DNA of 59,691 nt from an uncultured Bacilli bacterium (lineage in GTDB: Bacteria > Bacillota_I > Bacilli_A > RF39 > UBA660), in contig CAKORV010000003.1 of the NCBI GenBank assembly GCA_934101625.1, forward strand, positions 1-59,691, given 5' to 3'. Below, piece after piece: positions 41,686-49,816 of the stretch (positions are counted from its first letter, which is position 1; the number at the start of each line of letters is the position of its first letter). The notes beneath the pieces were generated by a model. That model was not told the DNA's origin. It worked only from the letters and a program-made list of their open reading frames with translations, and ran no database searches. A program made the position numbers and the translations under genes.

Positions 41686-43410
41686 TTAAACATCTTTTTT
41701 TAATTCTTTATTTTTCTCTTCTTCTTCAAGAATCTTATAAGCAATTTTACCTATATTAGTTCTAGGTAATTCATCTCTAAATTCATATTCATAAGGTAAA
41801 CTATACTTAGGTAAATATTCTTTACATAAATCTTTAATTTCTTTTTTAACTTTATCTTTAAAAATCACATCTTTATTTAAAACAATAAATGCCTTAGCAA
41901 CATACATTTTATAAGGATGTGGTTTAGATACAACACATACTTCTTTTACCAAAGGATGTTTACTAATAACGCTTTCTATTTGACTAGGATAAACATTATA
42001 ACCAGATGATACAATAATTCTTTTTAATCTTTGACTAAAATAAACAAAACCATTTTCATCCATTTTACCCATATCACCAGTTCTAAGCCATAAATTCTTT
42101 TTATCTTTCAAAAATACCTTTTTATTTTCTTCAGGATCATTTAAATATCCAATCATTACATTTGGTCCACTGATTATAATTTCTCCAACTTCATTAGCAC
42201 CCAAAACTTCTAAAGTTTCTGGATTAATAATTCTATAATTCATATCTTGACATGGTATACCAATGCTTTCTTTAGGTTGTATTTTTCTAGGCATTAATGT
42301 ACTAGGTCCACTTCCTTCAGTAAGACCATATCCTACCCTGGCAGTTGCATTAGAACCGTGTCTTTTCATAAACTTATCAACACTTTTTTTAAGTTGGTCT
42401 GTTAATACATCACCACCAACAATTATATCTTTAACAAATGATAAATCCATATCTTTAATACTTTCATCATTAATCATAGTTTCCAAAAGTGAAGGTACTC
42501 CCACAACAAAATTAGGTTTATATTGTTTAATTAATCTAGCAAATTTCTTATAATTAAATATAGGTATAAGAGTACACTTAACACCCTTACTAAGTGGAGT
42601 ATGAATACATACATCTAAACCAAAAGCATGAAATACAGGCATAATGGTTAATATAGAATCTCCTGGTCCAGCTGGTTCAATCATACTACCAGTTTGCATG
42701 GTAGGTGCATTAAAATTCTTATTAGATAAAATAATACCTTTGGGTTTACCACTAGTTCCACCACTAAACATTATTACAGCTGGATCATCAGTATCTCTTT
42801 TGTAAATGAATTTTCCATCATATAAATAACCAAAATCAATAAAGTCATTCCAACTTATAATAAAATCTTTTTCGTAAGGTACTTTTACTTTCTTTTGTGT
42901 TAAATTATAAACAGTTTTAACTATCTTATTCATCTTATTACTTGGACTCATTACAACTATTTTATCAATAAAAGTATTACTTCTAATTTCAAGAACTTTT
43001 TCTAATGTAACATCTATTGTAAAAACATATTTACTATTAGTCATACATAAATAATTTTCTATTTCTTTAACAGCACTTAAAGGATGAATCATATTAGAAA
43101 CAGCACCAACCATATTAACAGCATAAAATAATATAATTGCTTCAGGAATGTTAGGTGAAATAATAGTAACTATATCATCTTTTTTAACACCTAATTCTTT
43201 TAGTCCTCTGGCTGCTTCTTCAATCTCCAATTTAAACTTTTTAAAAGATACTTTAGTTCCATAATATTCATATGCCGGACTATTAGGATATTTATCAATA
43301 TTTTCTAACATAAACTCCCATAACATTTTATTTGGATATTTAAATGTTTTAGGTACACCTTTATCATAAAAATCAACCCAAGGCTTAATATTTGTATTTT
43401 GTAGTTTCAC
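41686..43410 (-). CDS. AMP-forming acyl-CoA synthetase/ligase (fatty-acid ligase type)
   Basis: An ANL-superfamily adenylating enzyme: P-loop MFSGGTSGKPKGI (near residue 215), YGLTEGSG, LRTGDMGKMDENGFVYFSQRLKRIIVSSGYNVYPSQIE, and the C-terminal lysine in LPRTNIGKI. Length (574) is that of acyl-CoA ligases. It should activate a carboxylic acid with ATP for transfer to CoA or another thiol. The start is GTG at 43410, 26 bases inside the E2-like acyltransferase gene, so translation is coupled. The SDR and E2-like genes upstream suggest a small lipid or acyl-modification pathway. Confidence 0.88.
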   Translation of the reverse strand: MKLQNTNIKPWVDFYDKGVPKTFKYPNKMLWEFMLENIDKYPNSPAYEYYGTKVSFKKFKLEIEEAARGLKELGVKKDDIVTIISPNIPEAIILFYAVNMVGAVSNMIHPLSAVKEIENYLCMTNSKYVFTIDVTLEKVLEIRSNTFIDKIVVMSPSNKMNKIVKTVYNLTQKKVKVPYEKDFIISWNDFIDFGYLYDGKFIYKRDTDDPAVIMFSGGTSGKPKGIILSNKNFNAPTMQTGSMIEPAGPGDSILTIMPVFHAFGLDVCIHTPLSKGVKCTLIPIFNYKKFARLIKQYKPNFVVGVPSLLETMINDESIKDMDLSFVKDIIVGGDVLTDQLKKSVDKFMKRHGSNATARVGYGLTEGSGPSTLMPRKIQPKESIGIPCQDMNYRIINPETLEVLGANEVGEIIISGPNVMIGYLNDPEENKKVFLKDKKNLWLRTGDMGKMDENGFVYFSQRLKRIIVSSGYNVYPSQIESVISKHPLVKEVCVVSKPHPYKMYVAKAFIVLNKDVIFKDKVKKEIKDLCKEYLPKYSLPYEYEFRDELPRTNIGKIAYKILEEEEKNKELKKDV

Positions 43411-44245
43411 TTATCTTATCACTCACTTTCTCCTCTAATAATCTAGGATCATTTAGTATATCCTGCATTAATTTAACTGATTTAATAAAGTATACACCAT
43501 CAGCTATTCTCTCATCTATATTAATTCCAAATTCACACATTTTTCTAACTTCTTGTTTACCATCTCTAAGTACAAGTTCATCTTTAATTTCTCCAATAGT
43601 ACATAAAATAGAATTAGTACCAAAATCTGTAAGATTATGATATATTGCACCACTTTTAATACTACCTAAATTAGAAACAATAACAGAGCTATAATATATA
43701 TTCTCATCAGTAAAACTTTTAGGTAATAAATCATGTCTATCCATAAATTTTACTATTCCTACAACAATACCCAATATAAATTTAGGTAACTTGCCAACTA
43801 TACTAACTATACTATTAGTACTTTGTTCCTCATCTTTTCTAATTCTACTTACTGACTTTTTAAACTTATTCTTTAAACTATCTAAATTATCATTCTTATC
43901 TATTTTAATTAAACTCATCATTTCTTTAGCTTCATCTTCAAAATTAACTTTAGCAACAAATCCAATAGAAACATCTTTCTTATCATAATGAGCCTTATTA
44001 ATAACAAATCTATTTAAAAGTGGTCTATTATATATAGTCTTTCCTATTAATGTTACAAACGCATGAAAATAAGTCAAATCATTATCATTCTTTTTCTTAT
44101 CTTCAATATATTTAACTAATTCCGTAACATCCATCTTTTGATTAATATATACATCACTATCACATCTATTTGGTTTTAAATGTATCATTATTTTATGCAT
44201 AGCATCTACATTTTTAACTAATTTAGCATCTCTTCTATCTCCCAT
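43385..44245 (-). CDS. E2-like (2-oxoacid dehydrogenase/CAT-fold) acyltransferase without lipoyl domain
   Basis: The 286-residue protein corresponds to the catalytic domain of dihydrolipoamide acyltransferases (CAT fold): LTYFHAFVTLIGKTIYNRPLLNRFV, VIVSNLGSIKSGAIYHNLTDFGTNSI and near residue 245 FGINIDERIADG. Here the canonical catalytic DHRxxDG has Glu in place of His. No lipoyl or peripheral-subunit-binding domain is present, so it is not part of a dehydrogenase complex. Relatives with DERxxDG occur next to acyl-CoA ligases in Clostridia. ATG 44245 follows AGGTGA; the ATG three codons earlier overlaps it. Confidence 0.8.
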   Translation of the reverse strand: MGDRRDAKLVKNVDAMHKIMIHLKPNRCDSDVYINQKMDVTELVKYIEDKKKNDNDLTYFHAFVTLIGKTIYNRPLLNRFVINKAHYDKKDVSIGFVAKVNFEDEAKEMMSLIKIDKNDNLDSLKNKFKKSVSRIRKDEEQSTNSIVSIVGKLPKFILGIVVGIVKFMDRHDLLPKSFTDENIYYSSVIVSNLGSIKSGAIYHNLTDFGTNSILCTIGEIKDELVLRDGKQEVRKMCEFGINIDERIADGVYFIKSVKLMQDILNDPRLLEEKVSDKISETTKYKY

Positions 44246-44276
44246 ATCATTCACCTATATATTATTATACTAAATT

Positions 44277-45020
44277 TTAAGACACTTTTCTATGTTGTAT
44301 TTTAAATAATATAGAAAGTACTAATTTAGTTGGTAAAAATCTACTAAAGAATACACCTAATTTCACTTTAAAACCTGGTACTATAATTAATTTATTCTTT
44401 AAGCATTTATCAACAGCATACTTAGCAACATATTCACTGCTTAACCCTTTTATACTAAATGTTCCAATTGCTACTTTATTAAAATTAGTATTAACTGGTC
44501 CAGGACATAATATGCTTATATGAATATTTTTATTCTTCTTTTTAAGTTCTTTATATAAACCTAAAGAATAACTTCTAACATAATTTTTTGTAGCATAGTA
44601 TGTATTTAACATAGGTCCTCCAGGCATAAGGCCCGCACTTGAACTAACATTTAAAATGTGTCCATTATCCATATATTCTAAACAAGTTTTAGTTATTTTA
44701 TGTAAAGCAACTATATTAACATTAATCATTTCTATTTCTCTATCTAAACTAATTTCATCATAAAAACCAAAGGCACCAAATCCTGCATTATTAATAACAA
44801 AATCAGGTTTTTCTTTTAGTATATATTCACAAAGTTTATTAACATTATCATTATTACTTAAATCACATACATAAACACTTGAATTAATTAAAGCTTTAGA
44901 AACACTTTCTAATTTATCTTTATTACTACTAACTAATATTAATTCATTTTCTTTACTACTTAAATATCTAGCCATATCTCTACCAATACCACTAGAAGCT
45001 CCTGTTATTAAAATTTTCAT
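44277..45020 (-). CDS. Short-chain dehydrogenase/reductase
   Basis: A classical SDR: TGASSGIG (residues 6-13) for NAD(P) binding, NNAGFG, catalytic Ser in VSSSAGL, and YYATKNYV with the Tyr-x-x-x-Lys pair. The C-terminal 45 residues are hydrophobic and basic (FFSRFLPTKLVLSILFKIQHRK), which suggests membrane association and an acyl or lipid substrate. It is the first of three co-directional genes (SDR, E2-like, ligase) with gaps of 31 bases and an overlap. Confidence 0.9.
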   Translation of the reverse strand: MKILITGASSGIGRDMARYLSSKENELILVSSNKDKLESVSKALINSSVYVCDLSNNDNVNKLCEYILKEKPDFVINNAGFGAFGFYDEISLDREIEMINVNIVALHKITKTCLEYMDNGHILNVSSSAGLMPGGPMLNTYYATKNYVRSYSLGLYKELKKKNKNIHISILCPGPVNTNFNKVAIGTFSIKGLSSEYVAKYAVDKCLKNKLIIVPGFKVKLGVFFSRFLPTKLVLSILFKIQHRKVS

Positions 45021-45054
45021 ATTATCACCAATATAATAATATCATCTTTTCATA

Positions 45055-45078
45055 AAGAAAAAAAGTGGAAAGCCACTT
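45055..45078 (-). terminator. Terminator of the ZIP transporter gene
   Basis: AAGTGG pairs with CCACTT around a 4-base loop; seven T follow on the minus strand. It overlaps the stop codon. Confidence 0.85.
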
Positions 45079-45877
45079 AACCTAATAATACATCTAAACA
45101 CATCATGAATGAAAATCCCACTAATGTAAATAATGCCATTAATTTTTTTGATTTATTTGCCTGACTTTCAGGTATTAATTCTTCCACAACAACATATATC
45201 ATCGCACCTGCTGCGAAGCATAGAAAGAATGGTAAAATATTTCTTACTTTGACAACAAGCAAAGCACCAATTACTCCACTTATAGGTTCTACTATTCCAC
45301 TAAGTTGTCCATAAAAGAAAGCCTTTTTAACACTAAACCCTTCTCTTCTGAGTGGTAAACTAACTGCACTACCTTCAGGAAAATTCTGTAAACCTATACC
45401 TAAAGCAAAGACTAATGAAGACAGCAATAATTTTTCAGTCATACCATACATTAAAGAACCAAATGATATACCTACTGCTAAACCTTCTGGTATATTATGT
45501 AATGTTATACTAACTATTAATAATAAACTTCTTTTAAAACTACCTGTATCTGCTCTTTTAGATTTTTTTAATATCTTATCACATACTTTATCACCCAAGA
45601 ACAATATAACCCCACCACTCATAAATCCAAATATAGCTATTAAAACAGAATTTTTATTAAGTTCATTTGCAAGTTCAATACCAGGATCTAAAAGTGACCA
45701 AAAAGATGCGGCAATCATAACACCTGCTGCTATACCAAGCATTGCATCCATAACATTCTTATTAACTTTCTTAAAAAAGAAAACTATACTAGCACCTAAA
45801 AGTGTCATTAACCAAGTAAATGTAGTTGCAATTAAAGCCAATATAACTGGATTAATATTTATTAAATTACTCAACAT
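45077..45877 (-). CDS. ZIP-family metal transporter (ZupT-like)
   Basis: A multi-pass metal-ion importer with eight predicted helices. The metal path motifs HNIPEGLAVG (helix 4) and QNFPEGSAVSLPLRREG (helix 5) are present; the second has Gln in place of the usual His. VEELIPES occurs in the C-terminal part as in ZupT/GufA-type members. ATG 45877 follows GGTGAT by 8 bases; the in-frame ATG five codons earlier overlaps that site. Likely substrates are zinc, iron or manganese. It is a single-gene unit. Confidence 0.92.
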   Translation of the reverse strand: MLSNLININPVILALIATTFTWLMTLLGASIVFFFKKVNKNVMDAMLGIAAGVMIAASFWSLLDPGIELANELNKNSVLIAIFGFMSGGVILFLGDKVCDKILKKSKRADTGSFKRSLLLIVSITLHNIPEGLAVGISFGSLMYGMTEKLLLSSLVFALGIGLQNFPEGSAVSLPLRREGFSVKKAFFYGQLSGIVEPISGVIGALLVVKVRNILPFFLCFAAGAMIYVVVEELIPESQANKSKKLMALFTLVGFSFMMCLDVLLG

Positions 45878-45926
45878 AACCAATATCACCATTATAAGTT
45901 ATGTCATAATTTTATAATTGTATAGG

Positions 45927-46649
45927 CTAAATATTTATTTTCTTATCAACCGTTTTATTACTACTCTTTAAGAATTTAATAAGATAATCTGTTACTTCTT
46001 CTCTTCTTTTACTTCTAAAAATATCATGATTAATACCCTTCACTACTAATAAATATTTTTCTTTACTCTTAATATTATCATAAACATAATTAGCACTAGA
46101 CATAGGTACTATTATATCTTTAGTTCCTTCAATTATTAGTGTTGGTGTAAATACATCCCTCGCACATGGATAGTAAGTTTTAACTAATTTAATAAACTCT
46201 TTAACTGCGTTCGCAGGCATCCTTAAAAATCTAGAAATAACTTCTTCTCCAGAATACTCTTTAATAACATCCATACTAGTTTTAAATGAATCAATTAAAT
46301 TCATATTGTCATTTTCTACTTTTAAATAATGAAATGCAGGTGCTGCCAAAACTAACTTTTTAATTTCTTTATATTTACTTGCAACATAAGCACTCATTAC
46401 TCCACCCATTGAATGACCTATTACATAAATATTTTTATAGCCAAAATTAATTAACATATCTACATGTTCTTCACAAGATTTAATCCAATCTTCCATTTTA
46501 ATCTTAGTTGCATTAGTATCATGCCCTGGTAATGTAAAAGAATAAACATCAAAATTATGAACTAACTCTAATCTATTAGCCAAATATTCTTCATCATAAG
46601 TTCCTCCACCAAATCCATGAATAATTAAAATTGCTTTTCTATATCTCAT
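45927..46649 (-). CDS. Alpha/beta hydrolase (carboxylesterase/monoacylglycerol-lipase type)
   Basis: The 240-residue protein has IIHGFGGGTYDE (oxyanion loop), the nucleophile elbow IGHSMGGVMS, the acid in EGTKDIIVP and the final His in GINHDIF, giving a complete Ser-Asp-His triad. The order and short cap match the Est30-like carboxylesterases. ATG 46649 follows AGGGTGA by 5 bases; an earlier ATG nine codons upstream has no site. The substrate is probably a short-chain ester or monoacylglycerol. No operon partner is evident. Confidence 0.88.
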   Translation of the reverse strand: MRYRKAILIIHGFGGGTYDEEYLANRLELVHNFDVYSFTLPGHDTNATKIKMEDWIKSCEEHVDMLINFGYKNIYVIGHSMGGVMSAYVASKYKEIKKLVLAAPAFHYLKVENDNMNLIDSFKTSMDVIKEYSGEEVISRFLRMPANAVKEFIKLVKTYYPCARDVFTPTLIIEGTKDIIVPMSSANYVYDNIKSKEKYLLVVKGINHDIFRSKRREEVTDYLIKFLKSSNKTVDKKINI

Positions 46650-46796
46650 ATCGTTCACCCTAATATAATTATACAAGATAAACTATTTTAATAAAAGAAG
46701 TTTTTTGTTATAATTAATTTGTTGATAAGATGAATATTTAAACAAATAATAAAAACTATAAATAACAAAATAATGATAAAAAAGAAGGTGAGTAAA

Positions 46797-47279
46797 ATGA
46801 ATGATTTAACAAAAAGAAAAATAAAAAAATATATTAAAAAAAATTTTCCCATTGCCATAAAAATTTCCAAAATATCTCCAATTTATCTAATTGGTGGCAC
46901 ACTAAGAGATATTGAATCTTCTAGAAAACCAAAAGATTTAGATTTTGTAGTTTTAGATGATACTAATCAAATAGTGAAATCTGTTATAAGTAAATACAAT
47001 CTGAAATTTGAAATAAACAAACTTGGTGGATACAAAATATTTTATAATGATATTATAGTAGATTTATGGAGCACAAATGATTTATTGAAGAGCATCGAAT
47101 ACAATATTGAAGGATTATTTTATGATGTAAAGAACGATTTACTAATTCCGTTTGGCTATTACGATGCTATAGAAAATGGCTTACGACAAATTAATCCAAA
47201 CAACAATATTTTAAATGATGAAAAAAAGTACAATAGAAAAGTAAAATTTGAAAATTATATCAAATCAAAAAATAAATAA
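46797..47279 (+). CDS. Stand-alone nucleotidyltransferase head domain (polyA polymerase/CCA-enzyme type)
   Basis: Residues 25-110 match the class II nucleotidyltransferase head: PIYLIGGTLRDIESSRKPKDLDFVV, giving the GG...RD and catalytic DxD signatures; a third acidic residue lies in IIVDLWST. The neck, body and tail domains of CCA-adding enzymes and polyA polymerases (another 250 residues) are missing, so it is not a full CCA enzyme. Such short proteins could nucleotidylate proteins or small molecules, or be a relic; the intact motifs argue for function. ATG 46797 follows AAGGTGA. Confidence 0.72.
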   Translation: MNDLTKRKIKKYIKKNFPIAIKISKISPIYLIGGTLRDIESSRKPKDLDFVVLDDTNQIVKSVISKYNLKFEINKLGGYKIFYNDIIVDLWSTNDLLKSIEYNIEGLFYDVKNDLLIPFGYYDAIENGLRQINPNNNILNDEKKYNRKVKFENYIKSKNK

Positions 47280-47367
47280 TCTACAATTTTACGAAATATG
47301 TCTGTAAAAGTTGTAAAAAAAGTAAATATTTTTATTATAAACATGATATAATAATATTGGTGATAAT

Positions 47368-47769
47368 ATGAAAAAGGAAAATTTAAAAATAGTTGGCGCT
47401 ATGGTAGGTGGAGCATTGGTAGGTGGAGCTGCTGGTATTCTATTCGCACCTAAAAAAGGTTCAGAAACTAGAGAAGACATAAAAAAAACTATTAATAATC
47501 TATTAGAAAAAACAGAAGTAATCGATAAAGATAGTGTTAAAAAATATATTGAAAATCAACTAGAAGCACTAGATTTAGAAATAGTTAAACTTGATGAATT
47601 AGATAGTTACAAAAAGGCCAAAAGACAAGCTAAAAAAATAATAAGAAAAATAAATAAACTTATTAAATATGTAAAAAATAAAGGTATTGAAGATTTTGAA
47701 GATTTAGTTGAAGAATTAAAAGAAAAAGCTGAAGAAATATCTGAAGAAATATTAACTAATTTAGAATAA
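47368..47769 (+). CDS. YtxH-domain protein
   Basis: The N-terminal segment VGAMVGGALVGGAAGILFAPKKGSETREDI is the signature of YtxH, a glycine-rich membrane segment followed by the APKKGSETR motif. The rest is a long charged helix (residues 45-133) rich in Lys and Glu, which may form a coiled coil. YtxH proteins in Bacillus belong to the general stress group, but their action is unknown. GGTGAT precedes the ATG, and TATAAT lies about 20 bases upstream. A strong terminator follows. Confidence 0.88.
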   Translation: MKKENLKIVGAMVGGALVGGAAGILFAPKKGSETREDIKKTINNLLEKTEVIDKDSVKKYIENQLEALDLEIVKLDELDSYKKAKRQAKKIIRKINKLIKYVKNKGIEDFEDLVEELKEKAEEISEEILTNLE

Positions 47770-47794
47770 TCGATGAGTGTAACCATAGTATTTT

Positions 47795-47818
47795 GAAACC
47801 ACAATTGGTTTCTTTTTT
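47795..47818 (+). terminator. Terminator of the YtxH gene
   Basis: GAAACC pairs with GGTTTC around a 6-base loop and is followed by six T. Confidence 0.9.
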
Positions 47819-47840
47819 ATTGTATTAATAAGATATAATT

Positions 47841-47864
47841 AAAAAAATCCTTATAAATAAGGAT
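47841..47864 (-). terminator. Terminator of the Trp-rich protein operon
   Basis: ATCCTTAT pairs with ATAAGGAT around a 1-4-base loop; seven T follow on the minus strand. Confidence 0.85.
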
Positions 47865-47870
47865 CATTTA

Positions 47871-48443
47871 TTATTCATTATCTTTATTATATACTTTAGC
47901 AACTACCATAAGTCCAATAAATGTAAATATTAAACCAAATATTATACATGAAATTAATGTATAGTTTCTATAATATTTAGACATAACTTCTTCCATTTTA
48001 TCAGTCTTTTCTTCAGCTTGATAAAGTCTTAAAAATGTCTTTAGTAAAGTTTCTCTATTATTTTCATTAAAAGTTATAAAATAAGAATCACCTACAATCA
48101 TAAAAGGAACTGAAGAAGAACGACTTTGTAAATAATCAAGTGTATTAGCAAATAACTCTTTATTATCTTCATTAGTATATATTTCGTAGCTCTTTAACTT
48201 AAAGAATTGACCATATTCTTCACATAAATCATTTAAATAATTTAACAAATCTAAAGTTTTAGATTCTCCATATTGTTTAAATAAATATATAATAGCCTGT
48301 TCATCAGTTTCTTTATATTCAGGACATTTTACCTCGATATTTTCCTTTTCTAAAGATTCAATTAAACCTTCACTTTTAATCTCTGCATTCATTATAAAAG
48401 GAAACATTAAAATCAACGTTGTAATCATTAAAACTTTTTTCAT
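47871..48443 (-). CDS. Secreted, membrane-anchored thioredoxin-like protein (putative)
   Basis: A signal peptide (residues 1-20, ending FIMNAEI) precedes about 125 extracytoplasmic residues, and a C-terminal helix at about residues 160-182 anchors the protein. SSSVPFMIVGDSYFITF resembles the cis-Pro strand of thioredoxin-fold proteins (VPF.VIGD). The expected CxxC is not seen: cysteines are at residues 39 (VKCPEY) and 74 (LNDLCEEYG). It might bind or hold rather than reduce partners. It is 12 bases after the Trp-rich membrane protein gene and should be its partner. Confidence 0.6.
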   Translation of the reverse strand: MKKVLMITTLILMFPFIMNAEIKSEGLIESLEKENIEVKCPEYKETDEQAIIYLFKQYGESKTLDLLNYLNDLCEEYGQFFKLKSYEIYTNEDNKELFANTLDYLQSRSSSVPFMIVGDSYFITFNENNRETLLKTFLRLYQAEEKTDKMEEVMSKYYRNYTLISCIIFGLIFTFIGLMVVAKVYNKDNE

Positions 48444-48455
48444 ATATACCTCCTG

Positions 48456-49760
48456 TTATCTTCCATATCTATAATTGTATTTAATTAAAACTTTAACATT
48501 TTCATCTTTTTCCATGTCTTCAACAGTTTTACCTACTTTACTCTCAAATTCTTCACGATTTAAATATTCACTAAATATTTCATTTGAATGTAATAAGAAA
48601 TATGCACGATATCTTTGATGAACATCAGTTTTTTCTTGTCTATAACTAGAATTACTACTATCTAATCTTGATTCTTCAGTCCAACTTGTCCAAGATGTAA
48701 ATGAAGTCAAAGCATCATCCCTATAAGGATAAGCCTTAGTAGCCATAGTTTGAGGACTAGAATATCCTCTTTCAGTACCATTATACCATCTCCACAAAGT
48801 ATCCACATACCTATACATAGTTACTCTTTCTTTATCTTTTTCTGTATATTTTAATGCGTCTTCTTCATTATCAATTGATGGATAATAATTACCATCACCA
48901 TAATAAACTTTATTACCTTTCTTATCTAAATAATACCATCTATAAGCAGATGTAGATTGTATTTTTCTATAACTATACACTTCTGGATAATTAGTACTCC
49001 ATTCACTTGGATCACTTTCAATAGCTGTTCTAATATCCTTTTTAGAATAGCCAGCAGGTTGTTCAGAAGAAAAATCACTATAATCATTATTAGGATTCTT
49101 ATAAAATTTCCATTTTTGATCTCTAAAACTATAATAAGTTTTTTTCTCAGTTTCATAAGTAATTAATTCACCTGGTTCAGGTATCCTAGGCCACTTAAAT
49201 TCATCTAAAGGCATATTAACATTCCACTCAGATAGTTCAGGATTAATATATTTACTTTCTATCCAATTAGTCCAAGCCGTATAATTCTTAGTTATCTCAT
49301 AATAATTAAATACAACTTCAACATCAACTAAACTTTTTCCTTTAGGATATTCATTTGTAACTTTACTCATCTTATATCTTTTATCAGTAGTACAATAAGA
49401 ACAATTCTTTAAATTAAAAGTTTTAACATACTTACCTTCTGCCTGAGTAATAGTGACATTACCAGTACACGTATTACCTTTAAATTCCAAATCCAAATCA
49501 GGTACTTTACTAACATTAATTGTAACAGATTTTCCATCTAAAGTAGGCAACATATTATTCCTATCTGCATATTCAAATGTTGCATCCATTACTTTTTCTT
49601 CCATAGATAAACAATTATTATTTTTAACGGTACTTACTATTATAAATATAACGACAACTGTCATAAATAAAATAGACAAAATAATAACTGGAGTATAATC
49701 TTTTTTTAAATTAGCACTTCTCTTTTTTATAGTTCCAGAATTAAAAATACTATATTTCAT
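48456..49760 (-). CDS. Trp/Tyr-rich single-pass membrane protein
   Basis: A basic cytoplasmic head (SGTIKKRSANLKKDY) precedes one helix at about residues 24-45. Residues 50-130 contain four cysteines in NNNCLSMEEK, NTCTGNVTI and LKNCSYCTTDKRY, which may form disulfides. The remaining 300 residues repeat aromatic motifs such as YTAWTNWIESKY, FTSWTSWTEESRL, YRWYYLDKKGN and WRWYNGTERGYS. The pattern recalls surface proteins of gut Bacillota with W-x-x-W repeats. I cannot name the family. With the thioredoxin-like gene downstream it forms a two-gene operon; the cysteines could be that protein's target. Confidence 0.65.
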   Translation of the reverse strand: MKYSIFNSGTIKKRSANLKKDYTPVIILSILFMTVVVIFIIVSTVKNNNCLSMEEKVMDATFEYADRNNMLPTLDGKSVTINVSKVPDLDLEFKGNTCTGNVTITQAEGKYVKTFNLKNCSYCTTDKRYKMSKVTNEYPKGKSLVDVEVVFNYYEITKNYTAWTNWIESKYINPELSEWNVNMPLDEFKWPRIPEPGELITYETEKKTYYSFRDQKWKFYKNPNNDYSDFSSEQPAGYSKKDIRTAIESDPSEWSTNYPEVYSYRKIQSTSAYRWYYLDKKGNKVYYGDGNYYPSIDNEEDALKYTEKDKERVTMYRYVDTLWRWYNGTERGYSSPQTMATKAYPYRDDALTSFTSWTSWTEESRLDSSNSSYRQEKTDVHQRYRAYFLLHSNEIFSEYLNREEFESKVGKTVEDMEKDENVKVLIKYNYRYGR

Positions 49761-49816
49761 TTAATTCACCTCATCTACTATAAAATATATCATATTTTTG
49801 TATCAAAAACAACAAA

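Noticed and set aside
33393..47818. Near-identical terminators at 33393 and 47795 as cassette borders
   Set aside because: They share a T-rich tail, but they follow unrelated genes 14 kb apart and do not frame a coherent unit. They show that similar terminators can recur by chance or descent, which weakens the XRE repeat case.
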